A stretch of DNA of 64,000 bases from assembly GCA_028583685.1 (NCBI GenBank), contig JAMXIF010001253.1, forward strand, positions 69,161,754 to 69,225,753. Reading direction: 5' to 3'. A program made the translations under genes and the position numbers. Below are positions 32,878-43,599 of this stretch, one piece after another (within the stretch, counting starts at the first letter, position 1; each line of letters begins with the position of its first letter). The stretch is from Petaurus breviceps papuanus. Its lineage: Eukaryota > Chordata > Mammalia > Diprotodontia > Petauridae. The notes under the pieces are model-generated. The model saw only the letters and a list, made by a program, of their open reading frames with translations. It was not told the origin of the DNA and did no database searches.

Positions 32878-32975
32878 TTTTTTTGAGGGCAGGTATTGTT
32901 TTGTTTTTGCCTTACAGGCATAGTACTTGGCACACAGTATAGATGTTTAAGAAATATTTGTTGAACTGAATATAC
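32878..32975 (+). mobile_element. L2 3' end, sense
   Basis: GAGGGCAGGTATTGTTTTG, AGTACTTGGCACACAGTATA and 'tttaagaaatatttgttgaac'. Confidence 0.8.
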
Positions 32976-33007
32976 AAAAAAAATTCTTACAAAATGATTT
33001 GTTATAG

Positions 33008-33200
33008 AGAGGCAAATGGCATTGTAAAAGGATCACTGGACCTGGAATCAAAAGAGTAGGGATCTACAGGAGTATCAGCTCTGTCACAAGCTGTGTGACC
33101 TTATAAAAATCACTTCACTTGGAGGTTTAGTCTCTGTGAAATGTTGAGAATGGACTTGGCTTTTGAAGTCCCTTCTAGCTGTAAATCTATGATTCCTATG
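33008..33200 (+). mobile_element. MIR, sense
   Basis: CACTGGACCTGGAATCAAAA, CTGTCACAAGCTGTGTGACC, CTGTGAAATGTTGAGAATGG and CTTCTAGCTGTAAATCTATG. Confidence 0.9.
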
Positions 33201-33238
33201 GCCTTATAGAAGAGGTCACTGTACACTCTTTCACTTTC

Positions 33239-33281
33239 ATCCCCCCCCCACCCCCATACACACACACATACACACACAAAT
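33239..33281. repeat. C-run and (CA)n
   Basis: A run of nine C, then degenerate ACACAC repeats. Confidence 0.85.
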
Positions 33282-35230
33282 ACTATAAACAATCTAAATC
33301 CTGGCAGGATTTCAACAGTTAACAATGGGAAGGAAAGAAAAAATTGCAAACACATAATAACCCTCATATGATTCTAATGCAAGTTCTCCTTTATGGAAAT
33401 ATTTCATAATGTTACCCCCAAGTCCCATAGGCTTTTGGGCAAGCTTCATGGCTCCAACCAGCTGTGGACTCGAATTCCAGTTCCGCCACCACTGGGACAT
33501 AGTTTGCTGACAAACAACTGAAATTAACAGTAGTTGTGAAATACTCTTTTGACATATCTGTTGCCTACTTAAGACTCATATTTTTCTTTCAAAATATTAT
33601 CAAGAGCCCATGAAGACTAACAAGTTTTTCCCAAAGCCTCCCATACTTGACCGACATTTCTGAACAGAAGCCAAAACATCAAATCCTCTGGTTTACTTGT
33701 TCTCAACAGTGTTTGGAGGCTGATATCCTAGTGACATGTGCACATATGTGCATATATCCACTTCTTCCATATGAAATAGCTGAGGCTAAAAGAAACCCAA
33801 ATCCAGCTCTCTTAATCATGGTATTTGCTTTTGTTTTCTTGGTGAACCAAAGTGGCATTGTGTGCAGAGGTAAATGAGTGTATGTAGTTGGATGCAGTAA
33901 ATAACTTTTACAAAAGATTGCTCCTGCTTGTAGTAAAACTAAAGTAGGAAAATAGAAATAAGGTTAGCTGAGAATTTGTACCCTCTCTACAACAGAGGAG
34001 CATTTAAAACAAGATAATGCCATACAGTTTCCTTCAATAAACAGCTATCAATTTATGAGTCACTCTGTAAAGCATTCAACAACTGTGCTCATAAATACCA
34101 TACACCATCTGTTGACGATATCTAAAAGGTCTGTGCCAACTTCACTGAGAGACTAAGAAAACTCTCATTTTAAGCTTTCTACTCCTGAATTGACTTTGCC
34201 CAGATGCCTAACTTCACCTCTTCCTCTCAAAAGAAGTGTCACAAAACATTTTCACAGAACAACATTAAAATAGACACTTAAACACTTAGAATTTTGGATC
34301 CATGGTAAAGAAAGGCGAAAAAACAACAGTCTACTACCATCTTACAGATTTTCTAGAGATCTTTTCTCCATTTTTGTGCAAACATGTTATTTCTTATAAA
34401 TATAGTACTGATGATGCCTTTCCAGAAGATTTGCAGCAAATCCTTATCCTGTGTAGTTAAAATTACATATTTTCCCAAGCAACTTTGCTGAAATAACTAG
34501 CTGTCCTACTGTCCTTTAGAAAAACAAAAATGAGAATGCAGACTGTACTTATACAAATTCTTCCACCACCCCCCCCTCAACCCCTTCATTTTAAATGAGT
34601 GCGGTTTTACTGTATAGAAAGAATTCTCTCAAAGCAAGAAACAAACCTTATTTCCCCTCTGGTTAAGTGGTTTGCCTTGAGCCCAGAGACTTTTGCAGTT
34701 TCTGGAATTCAGCTTGATTTGAGACATTATCTTGTATGCCGCTCCATATAGAAAACCCTGCAGGTCCTTTCATGCTCTTGGAGAACAGTGTCCAATACCG
34801 CTTAAACCTGGTAACAGGGCCCTTTCTTCTTTGGGGCTAATAAACCCAAGTGTAGAACATGATGTAAAAAGACAATCTCCACACTTGAACCCTTTCCTGA
34901 AAAACTGAACCAAGGAAAAGGCTGTGGTCCCTGTAAAACCAGATCAAGTATATCTTGCCACTCCCTCCACCCGCACTTCCCACCCACCCACCATTCACTC
35001 TGTATTCATCATTATTTATATATTTATTTAGAAAACAAGATGTGCAGTGTTTTCTACTGTCCCCACCCACTATCTAAGCTAGGGTTTACTAATTATGTTG
35101 GTCAGTACAATGTTTCCTTGATGTAGTTGGAATAGTCAGTAGTCCAGGCTACCATCTGTTTTGCCCAGTAAGAAGTTGTGATAGTAATGGCAATTAAAGA
35201 TTCCCCTGTATTGGCTTGGTTTTCAAATTG
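33282..35230. other. Repeat-poor 1.9-kb stretch
   Basis: The second-longest run without a recognised interspersed repeat. A C-rich tract lies at about 34565-34585. Frames of 60-77 codons have no domain. Candidate for conserved non-coding sequence. Confidence 0.45.
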
Positions 35231-35597
35231 ATTGTATTAAAACCCAGAGTTTGTTAATCCCACCTGTGGGATGGGCTTGTTGATGTGAAAAGAAAGTCCT
35301 GAAGTGGGAGGAGCTGGTGACGTAGATTTGGAGAGACACTGGAGAGAGGCGGAAGATCTTTTTTTGGAAGCAGCACCTCGTGGAGAGAGAGAGAGACTAA
35401 GAGGATTGCTGGTGGCCGCTTTGAATTGCCCTGGACTTTTGAGACCTGCCCCCTGAGCTGCCAAGGACTGAGGAGACATGGCTGTTTTGCTGGTACTTTG
35501 TCTGTCTGTTTTGATGTTATTTTGCCAGATTTGTCCACTGGTGAAAGACTGTCCTGTTGAAGAAGTCCTGGAACCTGGCATTTGGTTAAGAAGGCCT

Positions 35598-35737
35598 GAG
35601 ACTGTCCTGCAGACAGAGAGTGAATACTGTCCACTGGTGAGGGACAGTACTGTTGTTGCAGGGGTCTGGAGACTGTCCTGCAGACAGAATGAATACTGTC
35701 CACTGGTGAGGGACAGTACTGTTGTTGCAGGGGTCTG
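35598..35737 (+). repeat. Two-copy 70-bp tandem repeat
   Basis: Unit one at 35598-35668 and unit two at 35669-35737 differ by a three-base indel and almost nothing else. A third, degenerate partial unit precedes at about 35527-35560 (CCACTGGTGAAAGACTGTCC). Confidence 0.93.
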
Positions 35738-36117
35738 GGAGCCTTTCTGTTGGTTCAGAAGCCCTGAAGAAGGATTTTCTTGTTGTATGTTTACAGAAAT
35801 CCTGGGAGAGGGCTTTGCTAATGTGTTCAGGGGTTCTAGGGCTGTTCTACAGACAGAGGATAAATTCATGAAGGGACTGGCAATGTATCTTGTGGCCTTG
35901 CTAAGCCTTGTCTCTCCAGGAACTAAGATTGCTGAGAACTTGCCTCGTGTCAAGATGAAGAAAAGACCTCCATTTGGAACAGAGACTTTGTAATTGATTG
36001 AATGATTGGAAAGTCCTGGGGTGGGGTAGGCCTTGGAGATTATTTAATCACACTTAGTAAATGCTGTATTTTGAATGATGTCATGTTTTGATCTTCTCTG
36101 TTCTGGGTTTGTTACTG

Positions 36118-36123
36118 AATAAA
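36118..36123 (+). promoter_or_regulatory. AATAAA polyadenylation signal
   Basis: Canonical hexamer about 125 bp after the 171-codon frame, followed by a GT-rich stretch (TGCTGGTATTTTG). Confidence 0.45.
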
Positions 36124-36262
36124 ATAGAGAGCACCTATGCTGGTATTTTGAACCTGGGAAGTTGCCTTTGCTTGATATTATATTACAGAAGTATATTAGA
36201 AAATGAAGTCAAAGCTCAGGTGAAAGGTGATTGTTCTGAGGAGTAGTCTGTTTGACCTGCCT

Positions 36263-36417
36263 TCAATACTAGATCTATAGTCAGAGAACCTGGGTTCAAA
36301 TCCTAACATTTTCATTTAGTAACTGTGTGACCTTGGACAAGTCACTTAGTCTCCTTTCAATTTCCTCATATATAAAATAAAGGCATTATATTATATACCT
36401 TCTTAGATCCTTTTCAG

Positions 36418-36422
<5 letters not shown>
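36263..36422 (+). mobile_element. MIR, sense
   Basis: GAGAACCTGGGTTCAAATCC, GTAACTGTGTGACCTTGGAC and AAGTCACTTAGTCTCC. Confidence 0.92.

Positions 36423-36473
<51 letters not shown>
36420..36473. repeat. (CT)n microsatellite
   Basis: About 25 CT units grown at the MIR's end. Confidence 0.95.
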
Positions 36474-36476
<3 letters not shown>

Positions 36477-37989
36477 CTTTATGTAAAGGAAGTGGGAGAA
36501 AACAAAATCCTTTTCAACAGATGTCAACAATTCATCCAAGACATCATTCATTATAACCAAGTTGGATTTATACCAAGATACAAGGATAGTTCAACATTAG
36601 AAAACAATCAGTGTAATTAACCATATTAAAAACAAAAACATCTAAAACCACATGATCATCTCAGATGATACAGAAAAAGCCTTTGACAAAGTCCAACACT
36701 TATTCATGCTAAAAACTTTACAAAATAAAAGCACAGAGAGATATTTTCATATCACAAAATGTATCTATCTAAAACCAAAAGGAAGCAAGCATGATATGCA
36801 AGAGGGGGTACACTAAAAGCTTTCCCAATAAATGTAGGAGGAACACAAGGATGCCCACTCTCCCTGATATTATTTAACATAGTTATAGAAATGCTAGCAA
36901 TTAAGACAAAGAAATTCAAAGATAGAGATAGGCAAAGAGGAGATAAAATTCTCTTTATTTTCTGATGACATACTGGTTTGCTTAGAAAATCCTAAGGAAT
37001 CAGCAAAGATATTAACTTAGATAAAAGCTTGGGCAAAGTTGCAGGTTACAAAATAAACTCATATGATCAATAACATGTCTATATAATAATAAAAAATTTC
37101 AAGAGGCAATAATAGAAAGGGAAATACTATTCAAATAATTATAAAATGAATAAAATATTTAGGGATCAGTCTATGAAAGAATATGAAATACACACATATA
37201 TTCTATTTAAAAGTGTTCCTTAAAGAAATCAAGAATAACTTAAATACAAAAGTGTGCAAAGCTTGGGCCATGTAAGTATAATGAAAATGATAATACTACC
37301 AAAGTTAGTTTATAGTTTTAATGCTATACCAATAAAACTATCAAAGGGGTACTTTACAGAACTTGACAAATTGATAATAAAATTCATTTAAAGAAATAAA
37401 ACCTCTAGAATATCAAGAGAAATAAGGAAAAAGATAGAAATAAATAGGGAATGACATTTCCAAACCTCAAAATATATTATAAAGCAGTGGTCATAAAAAC
37501 TATTTGGTACTAGTTAAAATGGAGAAGTAGATTAATGGAAAAGACTAGACCAAGGAGAATCAGAAATAATGGAATTCAATACTCCACTGTTTGATAAACC
37601 AGAGAACATATTTTCTTAGGAAAGAACTCCCTCTTTGATAAGAACTGATAAGAAAATTAGAAAGCATTCTGGCAGAAGTTAGGCTTAGATCAACATTTTA
37701 TATAATATTCTACAATAAATTCAAAATGGATATCTGTCCTGAACATTTACGTTCATACCATAAAAAAAAAATCAGAAAAGAAGCAGATTATATACCTTTT
37801 AAAGCTATATGTATAGCATATATTTAACTATCAAGAGAGATAGAAATAATTAGAAAAACATAAAATAATTTTGAATACATGAAATTGGAAAGCTTTTGCA
37901 CAGACAGAATTAATACATCTAAGAGAAAAGAAACAGTAAAATGGAAAAAAAAAACCCCAAAACTTTGTATAAAATTTCTTACATAAGAG

Positions 37990-38070
37990 TTTGAATATTC
38001 CAAAAGCCTTAGTGAATTGTTGAGCTATTGAAGCTTAAAAATACACTAAGACTTTTGGGATATGATGTAT
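37990..38070. mobile_element. Short palindromic element, mariner-like ends
   Basis: Arms CCAAAAGCCTTAGTG (38000-38014) and CACTAAGACTTTTGG (38044-38058) are inverted copies with one mismatch, around a 29-bp centre. The extended ends (GGGATATGATGTA) recall decayed mariner termini of the form GGGACACCCTGTA. Confidence 0.5.
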
Positions 38071-38135
38071 ATTCTCTCTTTGTCTCTGTCTCTGTCTGTC
38101 TGTCTGTCTCTCTGTATCTCTCTCTCACACACAAA
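38069..38135. repeat. TCTG/TC microsatellite
   Basis: Degenerate TCTCTG and TCTG units ending in CACACAC. Confidence 0.85.
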
Positions 38136-38245
38136 ACTATATATTACAAATACCAAACCCTTATCTGAGATATTTGATACAGATATTTTTTTCATTTGAC
38201 TGGTTCCCTTCTAAATGCATTAATTTTATGTGAATGTGTAGATAT
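38135..38245 (-). mobile_element. Inverted copy of an L1 ORF2 segment
   Basis: On the minus strand, AAAATTAATGCATTTAGAAG through 'aatgaaaaaaatatctgtatc' to TCTCAGATAAGGGTTTGG is the same ORF2 stretch (around RINxSKxxxE to the SDKG region) as the sense text at about 37895-38000. Confidence 0.65.
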
Positions 38246-39384
38246 AGATGTAGATGACATAGAGATGATATATTTCATAGATAGATTCATATCAAAGGAC
38301 ATGAACAAACACTTCTCAAAATAAGAATTTCAAACTAACAACCATATGAAAGTATGTTCCAAATCACTAATAATAAGAAAAATGGAAATCATAATGATTC
38401 TAAAGTTCTACTTCATACCTAGAAAATTGTCAAAGATGACAAAAATTGGGAATAGTCAATGTTGGAGGGAATGTGGGTATATAGGCACACTATGCATTGA
38501 TGGCAGAGGTATGATTTAGTGTAACCATTTGGAAGGTAATTTGAAATTATGCAAATAGAATAGTTAAAATGCCTACATTCTTTGATTCAGAGATTCCTCT
38601 ACTAGACATATAACCAAAAGAGGCTACTAATAAAAAGAATATACCTACATACACCAAAATATTTTTAGCAACACTTTTTTTTGTAGCAAAGAACTAGAAA
38701 CAAAGTAAATGTCCAATGATTAAAGAAATTGTGGTACATAAATGTAATGAAATATTATTGTGATGAAGAAATGATAATTATGATAAATTTTTAAATGAAA
38801 TGATGCAGAGTAAAGTAGGCAGAGTCAAGAAAACAATATATACAACCACTACTACAATATATATGGAAAGAACAACAGCTACAAAACAAATGAAAGTTAA
38901 TGTTGAAAATGACAAAGAACAATCATGGTTCCAAAAAATATATCTATCCTCAGGCCTTTACAGAGGTGGGAAGTCACAAGTGTGAAACACTGCCTCTTTT
39001 TTCAGATTTATTTTTGATATATTGATCAATTTTTCTGATTGTTTTTTTTTCTCTTCTCTTTTTTTCTTTGAAAATGTTATTTGTTATGTGGGGTAACTCT
39101 TTGGAAGGGGGGAAAGGAAGGAATACCAGGGGAAATTTAAGAAATGTAAAAGCAAAGGGTATCAATAAAGTTATTGTTATTTTTTAAAGGAGGTGGGACT
39201 AGCTGGAGGTAATCTAAGTTTTTGTACAAAAAAAGTGAAGGGAAGCTTGAAGGACTGTGAAAGTGGCACTAGTGATACTAAGTATACATTTAACCAAATG
39301 TAATTTTTCTCTTGTTCAGTATTTGAAAATGAGGACTTTAATCCTTGTCTTTTCCCTGACTCAAAGAACATCCTTTTTTTCCTA

Positions 39385-40021
39385 GGAAGAAATATGAATA
39401 ATTCAGAGAAACATGAAAAGACTTGTATGAACTGATGCCAAGTGAAGAAAGCAGGAATAGTAGAACCATATACATGACAGCTACAATAATGTCAATCAGT
39501 GGTGTGAAGTCCAAAGAAAAGTGGGTCCCTGTTGGATGCATATTGACTAAGAAAACTACAAACTATATTTTTATTTATTTTGCTAAACATTTCACAATTA
39601 CATTTTAATCTGTTTTGGGTATCATTCCTGAGTTTTGAAGATGCTTATTGCTCACTGAGAGTGAGTTTACTTTGATATAAATGAAAACACTACTAAATAT
39701 GGCTTAACTCAGATGAAAAGTAAAGACCAATATTGGTTCCAAAGGTCAGATGATGAAACACATCTTCCTTTTTTTTTAGTAACTGGAAGGGAGGAAAAGG
39801 GGGATTAGAAGGAGTGGACTATGGATACAGAACCATGCATACATTGGAAGGCAGGATGACTGTATCCCTTGGCTTTTCATAATTGAATTTTTTTTTTTTT
39901 TGTTACAAGTGAGGGTTCTATGGCAGGGAATGGTAGAAGTGGGGTTAATGGTGCTGTGGTGCAAAAAGCATCCGTAAAATTTCAAACACAACACTCAGAA
40001 AGGAAGTCTCAAAAAAAAAAA
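39385..40021 (+). mobile_element. Second L1 3' end with A-tail
   Basis: AAGACTTGTATGAACTGATG, CCAAGTGAAGAAAGCAGGA, 'gttacaagtgagggttctatgg' and a terminal A-run at about 40009-40021. A separate, younger-looking 3' fragment. Confidence 0.8.
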
Positions 40022-40064
40022 GACTTGCAAATATCTTAGTTAAGTGACTGTTAGAGTAGTTCCT

Positions 40065-40208
40065 TATTAGCTATATAGGTAATTTGGAGAAGACTATCAC
40101 TTAGCCCCTTGGGCCTTGGTTTAATTATTTACAAAATGAGGGAATTGGGAGAACTGGTGTAGTTGGCCTCTGAGGTCCCTTTCAGCTCTTGATCTATGAT
40201 CTATTCAG
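40065..40208 (+). mobile_element. MIR 3' part
   Basis: CACTTAGCCCCTTGGGCC, TTTACAAAATGAGGGAATTG and TCAGCTCTTGATCTATGATC. Confidence 0.85.
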
Positions 40209-40329
40209 TCTCACAGATCTGGACTGACTCAGGCAGCCAGGAACATCTAATAACTTATTCCACATAAATATTGGATGTTTCAGGGTTACTTCAGTTCCTT
40301 TCCTTTGTATTGTTTGGGGACCATGTTAA

Positions 40330-40480
40330 GTACTAGACTTGGCTTCAAGAGCTGGCTCTGGTACTTACTAGACATATTTGTGGATCAAAATGAATTTCTT
40401 CATCTTTAAAATGAGAATAATAATACTTTCTCTGTGGACGTCACAAGATTGGGAGGATGAAAGAAACTAAACTAGAAAAT
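40330..40480 (+). mobile_element. MIR-type SINE fragment
   Basis: CTGGCTCTGGTACTTACTAG, TTCATCTTTAAAATGAGAAT and CACAAGATTGGGAGGATG. Confidence 0.75.
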
Positions 40481-40494
40481 AACTTATAATCACT

Positions 40495-41365
40495 GCATCT
40501 AAAACCTCACTATTCATTCATCCTTCAATCCCTTGCAATTTGGCTCTTTTCCCCACCATTCTACTGAAACTGATTTCACTAGTGTCTGCACACTTGCCAA
40601 ATCTAATGCTTATTCTCAGTCCTCAATCTCTTTGTCCTTTCTGTAGCATTGGCCGCCACAGACCACCCTTTCCTTCCTGATATTCTTTCCTCCCTTTGTT
40701 CCTTAGCATGGTATTTAAGGCTCTTCCTAATCTGGCTCCATTCTATTTTCCCATACTTATTTCACATTCATTTCCATCACATTCTATAACCAACTTCACT
40801 TTTCCTAGGCTCTTTTCTTTCCAATACATCATTCAAATAGATTCCAAATAAATCTTGCTAATCTACAGGTTAGACAGTGTCCCTCACATCCTTACACTGA
40901 CCTCCCCTCCTCCCCCATACTGGCTCCCAGTAGTCTCTAATACTTTTGTAGTTTTCAGACTATAGAAAAGTAGGGAGCTAGATGGAGTGCTGGATAGCTT
41001 GCTGGGCCTGAAGTCAGGAAGACCAGAGTTCAAATCTGATCTCAGACACTTCTTAGCTATGTGACCTTGGGTAAGTGACTTAACCTTTGTTATTTGCCTC
41101 AGTTTTCTCAATTCTAAAATGGGACTAATAACAATAGCAGCAGAAGCAGAGTATTACTTAGCTTAGTATATAGTAACAGAGTATGTGCAATATATACATA
41201 CTTATTCCCATCCCTATGTTCATCCACACAAGTTATTTTCCATGCATGGAATACATTCCCTCTATAACTCAGCCTGCTGATTTACTGCTTTCATTTCAAA
41301 GCTCAGTTCAGGTATCATCTTTTCCATGTGCCCTTAATTAAAAATGATCCATTTCCCCTCCAATT
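40495..41365 (+). mobile_element. L2, sense, interrupted by a SINE
   Basis: Part of the coding region (CTACTGAAACTGATTTCACT, GCCAAATCTAATGCTTATTC, 'tgtagcattggccgccac'), then TATTTAAGGCTCTTCCTAAT, and after the SINE 'gaatacattccctctataactcagcctgc' and 'cagttcaggtatcatcttttcc'. Order and orientation fit L2 with internal deletions. Confidence 0.8.
40968..41150 (+). mobile_element. Marsupial SINE within L2
   Basis: AGGGAGCTAGATGGAGTGCT, GAAGTCAGGAAGACCAGAGT, ATGTGACCTTGGGTAAGTGA and 'ctcaattctaaaatgggac', ending in an AACAATAGCAGCAG tail. Confidence 0.93.
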
Positions 41366-41870
41366 CTCATGTAGCCACGATAACATAGTAAACCATTTCT
41401 TGTAAGTCAAATGAAGGAAGAAATTAATTTGGCTTGCAGAGAGAGCGTTTAAAACTTTCATATAGCATGCCATTTCACAGTGCAATAAAATTTTGTTAGG
41501 ATATGTATACACTAAGTCTGGAAAGTCCCTTGAACTCCTTGGTGTAAAAAAAGAAAAATATGCTAGGAAATAAAGGAAATTGTTCTTCCTGCATCGTGTA
41601 TACTGCTATTTATTTAGTCCAGAGAAAAAGCAGAACAGGGAAAATATACTGACTGAAGATATTCCCGGACAAAAAGATCAACTAATCAGCCTTAACAAAA
41701 AACATGTGGAATTCTAGAAGTTGAGGAAGTCTACTTCCTCCTCTCCTTCCAACCTCCAGTGTGTGGGTTCATCTTGAATGAGTAAACTTCTTGATTTTAA
41801 ATTATATTCAGTTGTTATTTAAATTTTTCACATCTTACGTCTAGCACTGGAAGTTGATTATTTAAAGTCT
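41366..41870. other. Unclassified stretch
   Basis: No repeat or exon recognised. Confidence 0.4.
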
Positions 41871-41871
41871 C

Positions 41872-41887
41872 CCAGTAGGGGGCAGTG
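41872..41887 (+). promoter_or_regulatory. Strong CTCF-like motif, forward
   Basis: CCAGTAGGGGGCAGTG fits every position of the CTCF core CCASYAGRKGGCRSY. It lies at the edge of a MIR. Binding is inferred from motif only. Confidence 0.5.
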
Positions 41888-42085
41888 TAACGGAGTGAAA
41901 TAATGTCGTGAGACATCAGAAAAGTCTGGGCTCTAGACCCAATTCTGACACTCGTTTTGGGGCCTTGGGTAAGACACTTAACCTCTCTTAATTAATGAAA
42001 ACAATTTCCTCATCTGTAAAATTAGAGGGTTTGACTAAAAGACCTGTAAGGTCACTTCTAGTTTTAAAATTGTGTGACTATTGGG
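41888..42085 (+). mobile_element. MIR, sense
   Basis: 'gtctgggctctagacccaattctgac', CTTGGGTAAGACACTTAACC, TCCTCATCTGTAAAATTAGA and GTAAGGTCACTTCTAG. Confidence 0.88.
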
Positions 42086-43170
42086 GTGATTTCCTAAATT
42101 CTTATATAGTTGAATGTCTAAATAAAAGCTGGATTTCTGTTTTATTCACCACTTTTAAGCTTAACCCTCTTTTGGTTTATTTGTCTCCTCTCTCTCACAC
42201 AGTTTGGTTCAGGCCCAGAGAAAGAAACACAGTACTGTGTGCATCTTGGCATATATGGGTGTGTCAATTATCCTGCTAGTGTACTATGGCATCCTTTTTC
42301 CGTTATCCAAGGAGCAAATCATTAAAAATTAATTATGAGAGAGCCAAAGACCTGAAGCGATTCAATTCAGCAGCAAAAAAAAAAAATACATTTTTTTCAT
42401 GATCTTTGTACTTCCATAAGTGTGAATTATTCATGAGGTGTCAGTTTGGGTAAGAGTCAGCTTGGTGATAGACTGGAGCCACACCAGGGAAATGTGCCCA
42501 AGGAACATTTTTTTAAAAGTACCCAGGCTCAACCTTTAGTCATACAGTTAAAAGTTTTGAAAGATTCCCTGTTTTGGGATTCAAATCCTTAAAGGTTACA
42601 GATTTAAAGGCTCAGTAGGAGCAAATTCTCCATAACAAAAATGGTTCTTTGTATACATGTAAAGGCACTTGCCCAGAATCTTTGAAGACTGTTGCCACTG
42701 TACTACAAAAGGGCCAAGAAAAGAGAGGCAGTCTGCCCACAACTTAGTGTGCTTCCATTTTCCATGCCCTGAACAGCAAGGAAAACGTTAAGCAGAAAGC
42801 TTTCATATTTGACAGTGAAGTTTCATCACCTACTTCTAGGAGATGGCAAATAATATATCACAACAAATGTCCTCTTTTGGTGTCAGTGAACAAAAAAGTG
42901 ACACTTTCACACTGCCTTCACATCCTTTTACGAAGGAGCCCCTGTATCCAGGGCACATTCTCTTCAGCTTATGTTATCCTCTTGTTGTTGAAGTCAGAGA
43001 GAACACCCAACTTAAAAAGAGATTTGTCACAGTTGGCTTTAGCCTTTGACCATACTTCTTGGAAGGCAAAGTTCTGATTGGCTCCTGTGACCAAGAAGTT
43101 ATAGCCATTAACAATCACCTGATTCTTTCTTCCTTGCATTTCAAACGATTACTAAAAAAAAAAAAGTAAA
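42086..43170. other. Repeat-poor 1.1-kb stretch
   Basis: No repeat or exon recognised. The part at about 42300-42480 is AT-rich with homeodomain-type cores (AAAATTAATTATGAG, GAATTATTCATGAGG). Confidence 0.45.
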
Positions 43171-43173
43171 AAT

Positions 43174-43177
<4 letters not shown>

Positions 43178-43214
<37 letters not shown>
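43178..43214. repeat. (AT)n microsatellite
   Basis: About 18 perfect AT units, followed by GGTAGGTA. Confidence 0.97.
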
Positions 43215-43216
<2 letters not shown>

Positions 43217-43309
43217 TAGGTAAGGCTTGGATGGAATGGAAAATTATATCAGTCAGCAATATAGTTGGTTCTTCAGAAGCAAAGTGACCCAGAGCTCAAT
43301 AACTAAGTT

Positions 43310-43580
43310 TTGGATTTATTATGGCCCTTAAAGTGTAATTCTCTCATTTGGGCCTAATAGCAACTCTGTAAAAGAGGCACTGTAGATATAATTATCCCAA
43401 TTTTACAGATAGAGAAACTGAGACCCAGAGAGGTTAAATGATTTGCTCAAGGATACACAGTTTGTAAAGACCCAGAGAGGTTGTGACTTGTTCAAGGACA
43501 CACAGTTTGTAAAAAGTCAGAGGCAGGATTTGAGCTGAGGTCTTGATTCCATGTCTAGGACAATATCCACCCCACCACTA
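43310..43580 (-). mobile_element. MIR, antisense, with an internal tandem duplication
   Basis: CCCAATTTTACAGATAGAGA and GGATTTGAGCTGAGGTC frame an antisense MIR. The block at 43422-43468 is repeated at 43469-43513. Confidence 0.88.
43422..43513. repeat. 47/45-bp tandem duplication within MIR
   Basis: Both units begin GACCCAGAGAGGTT and end CACAGTTTGTAAA. They differ by a two-base indel and about five substitutions. Confidence 0.92.
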
Positions 43581-43599
43581 CTGCTACTCTAAGAATGTA

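Larger units (their letters stand above)
35236..36185 (+). mobile_element. LTR-like block, possible solo LTR of an endogenous retrovirus
   Basis: About 950 bp with a polyadenylation signal AATAAA at 36118-36123 near its right side, a GC-richer left half, and an internal 70-bp tandem repeat, as often seen in LTR U3 regions. No internal retroviral region or second LTR is visible, and I could not fix the ends or target duplication. It carries a 171-codon frame (35478-35993, +), whose translation starts with a hydrophobic stretch and repeats CPLVRDSTVVAGVW, and a 238-codon antisense frame (35237-35953). Alternatives: an unrelated repeat or a single-copy locus. Confidence 0.4.
36480..39175 (+). 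mobile_element. L1, 5'-truncated: ORF2 reverse-transcriptase half to 3' tail
   Basis: Broken frames show L1 ORF2 reverse-transcriptase motifs in order: [15 protein letters not shown] (about 36651), GGTQGCPLSLILFNIVIEML (about 36837) and FSLFSDDILVCLENP (about 36950), where the usual FADD/YADD reads FSDD. C-terminal domain remnants follow, then the 3' region (GGGAATGTGGGTATATAGG, AAATTGTGGTACATAAATG, AGTAAAGTAGGCAGAGTC). Many stops and indels; non-functional. A palindrome, a microsatellite and an inverted ORF2 piece interrupt it at about 37990-38270. Confidence 0.9.

Noticed and set aside
35236-36185. Calling a complete endogenous retrovirus
   Set aside because: No gag, pol or env similarity and no second LTR were seen. 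At most a solo-LTR-like fossil.
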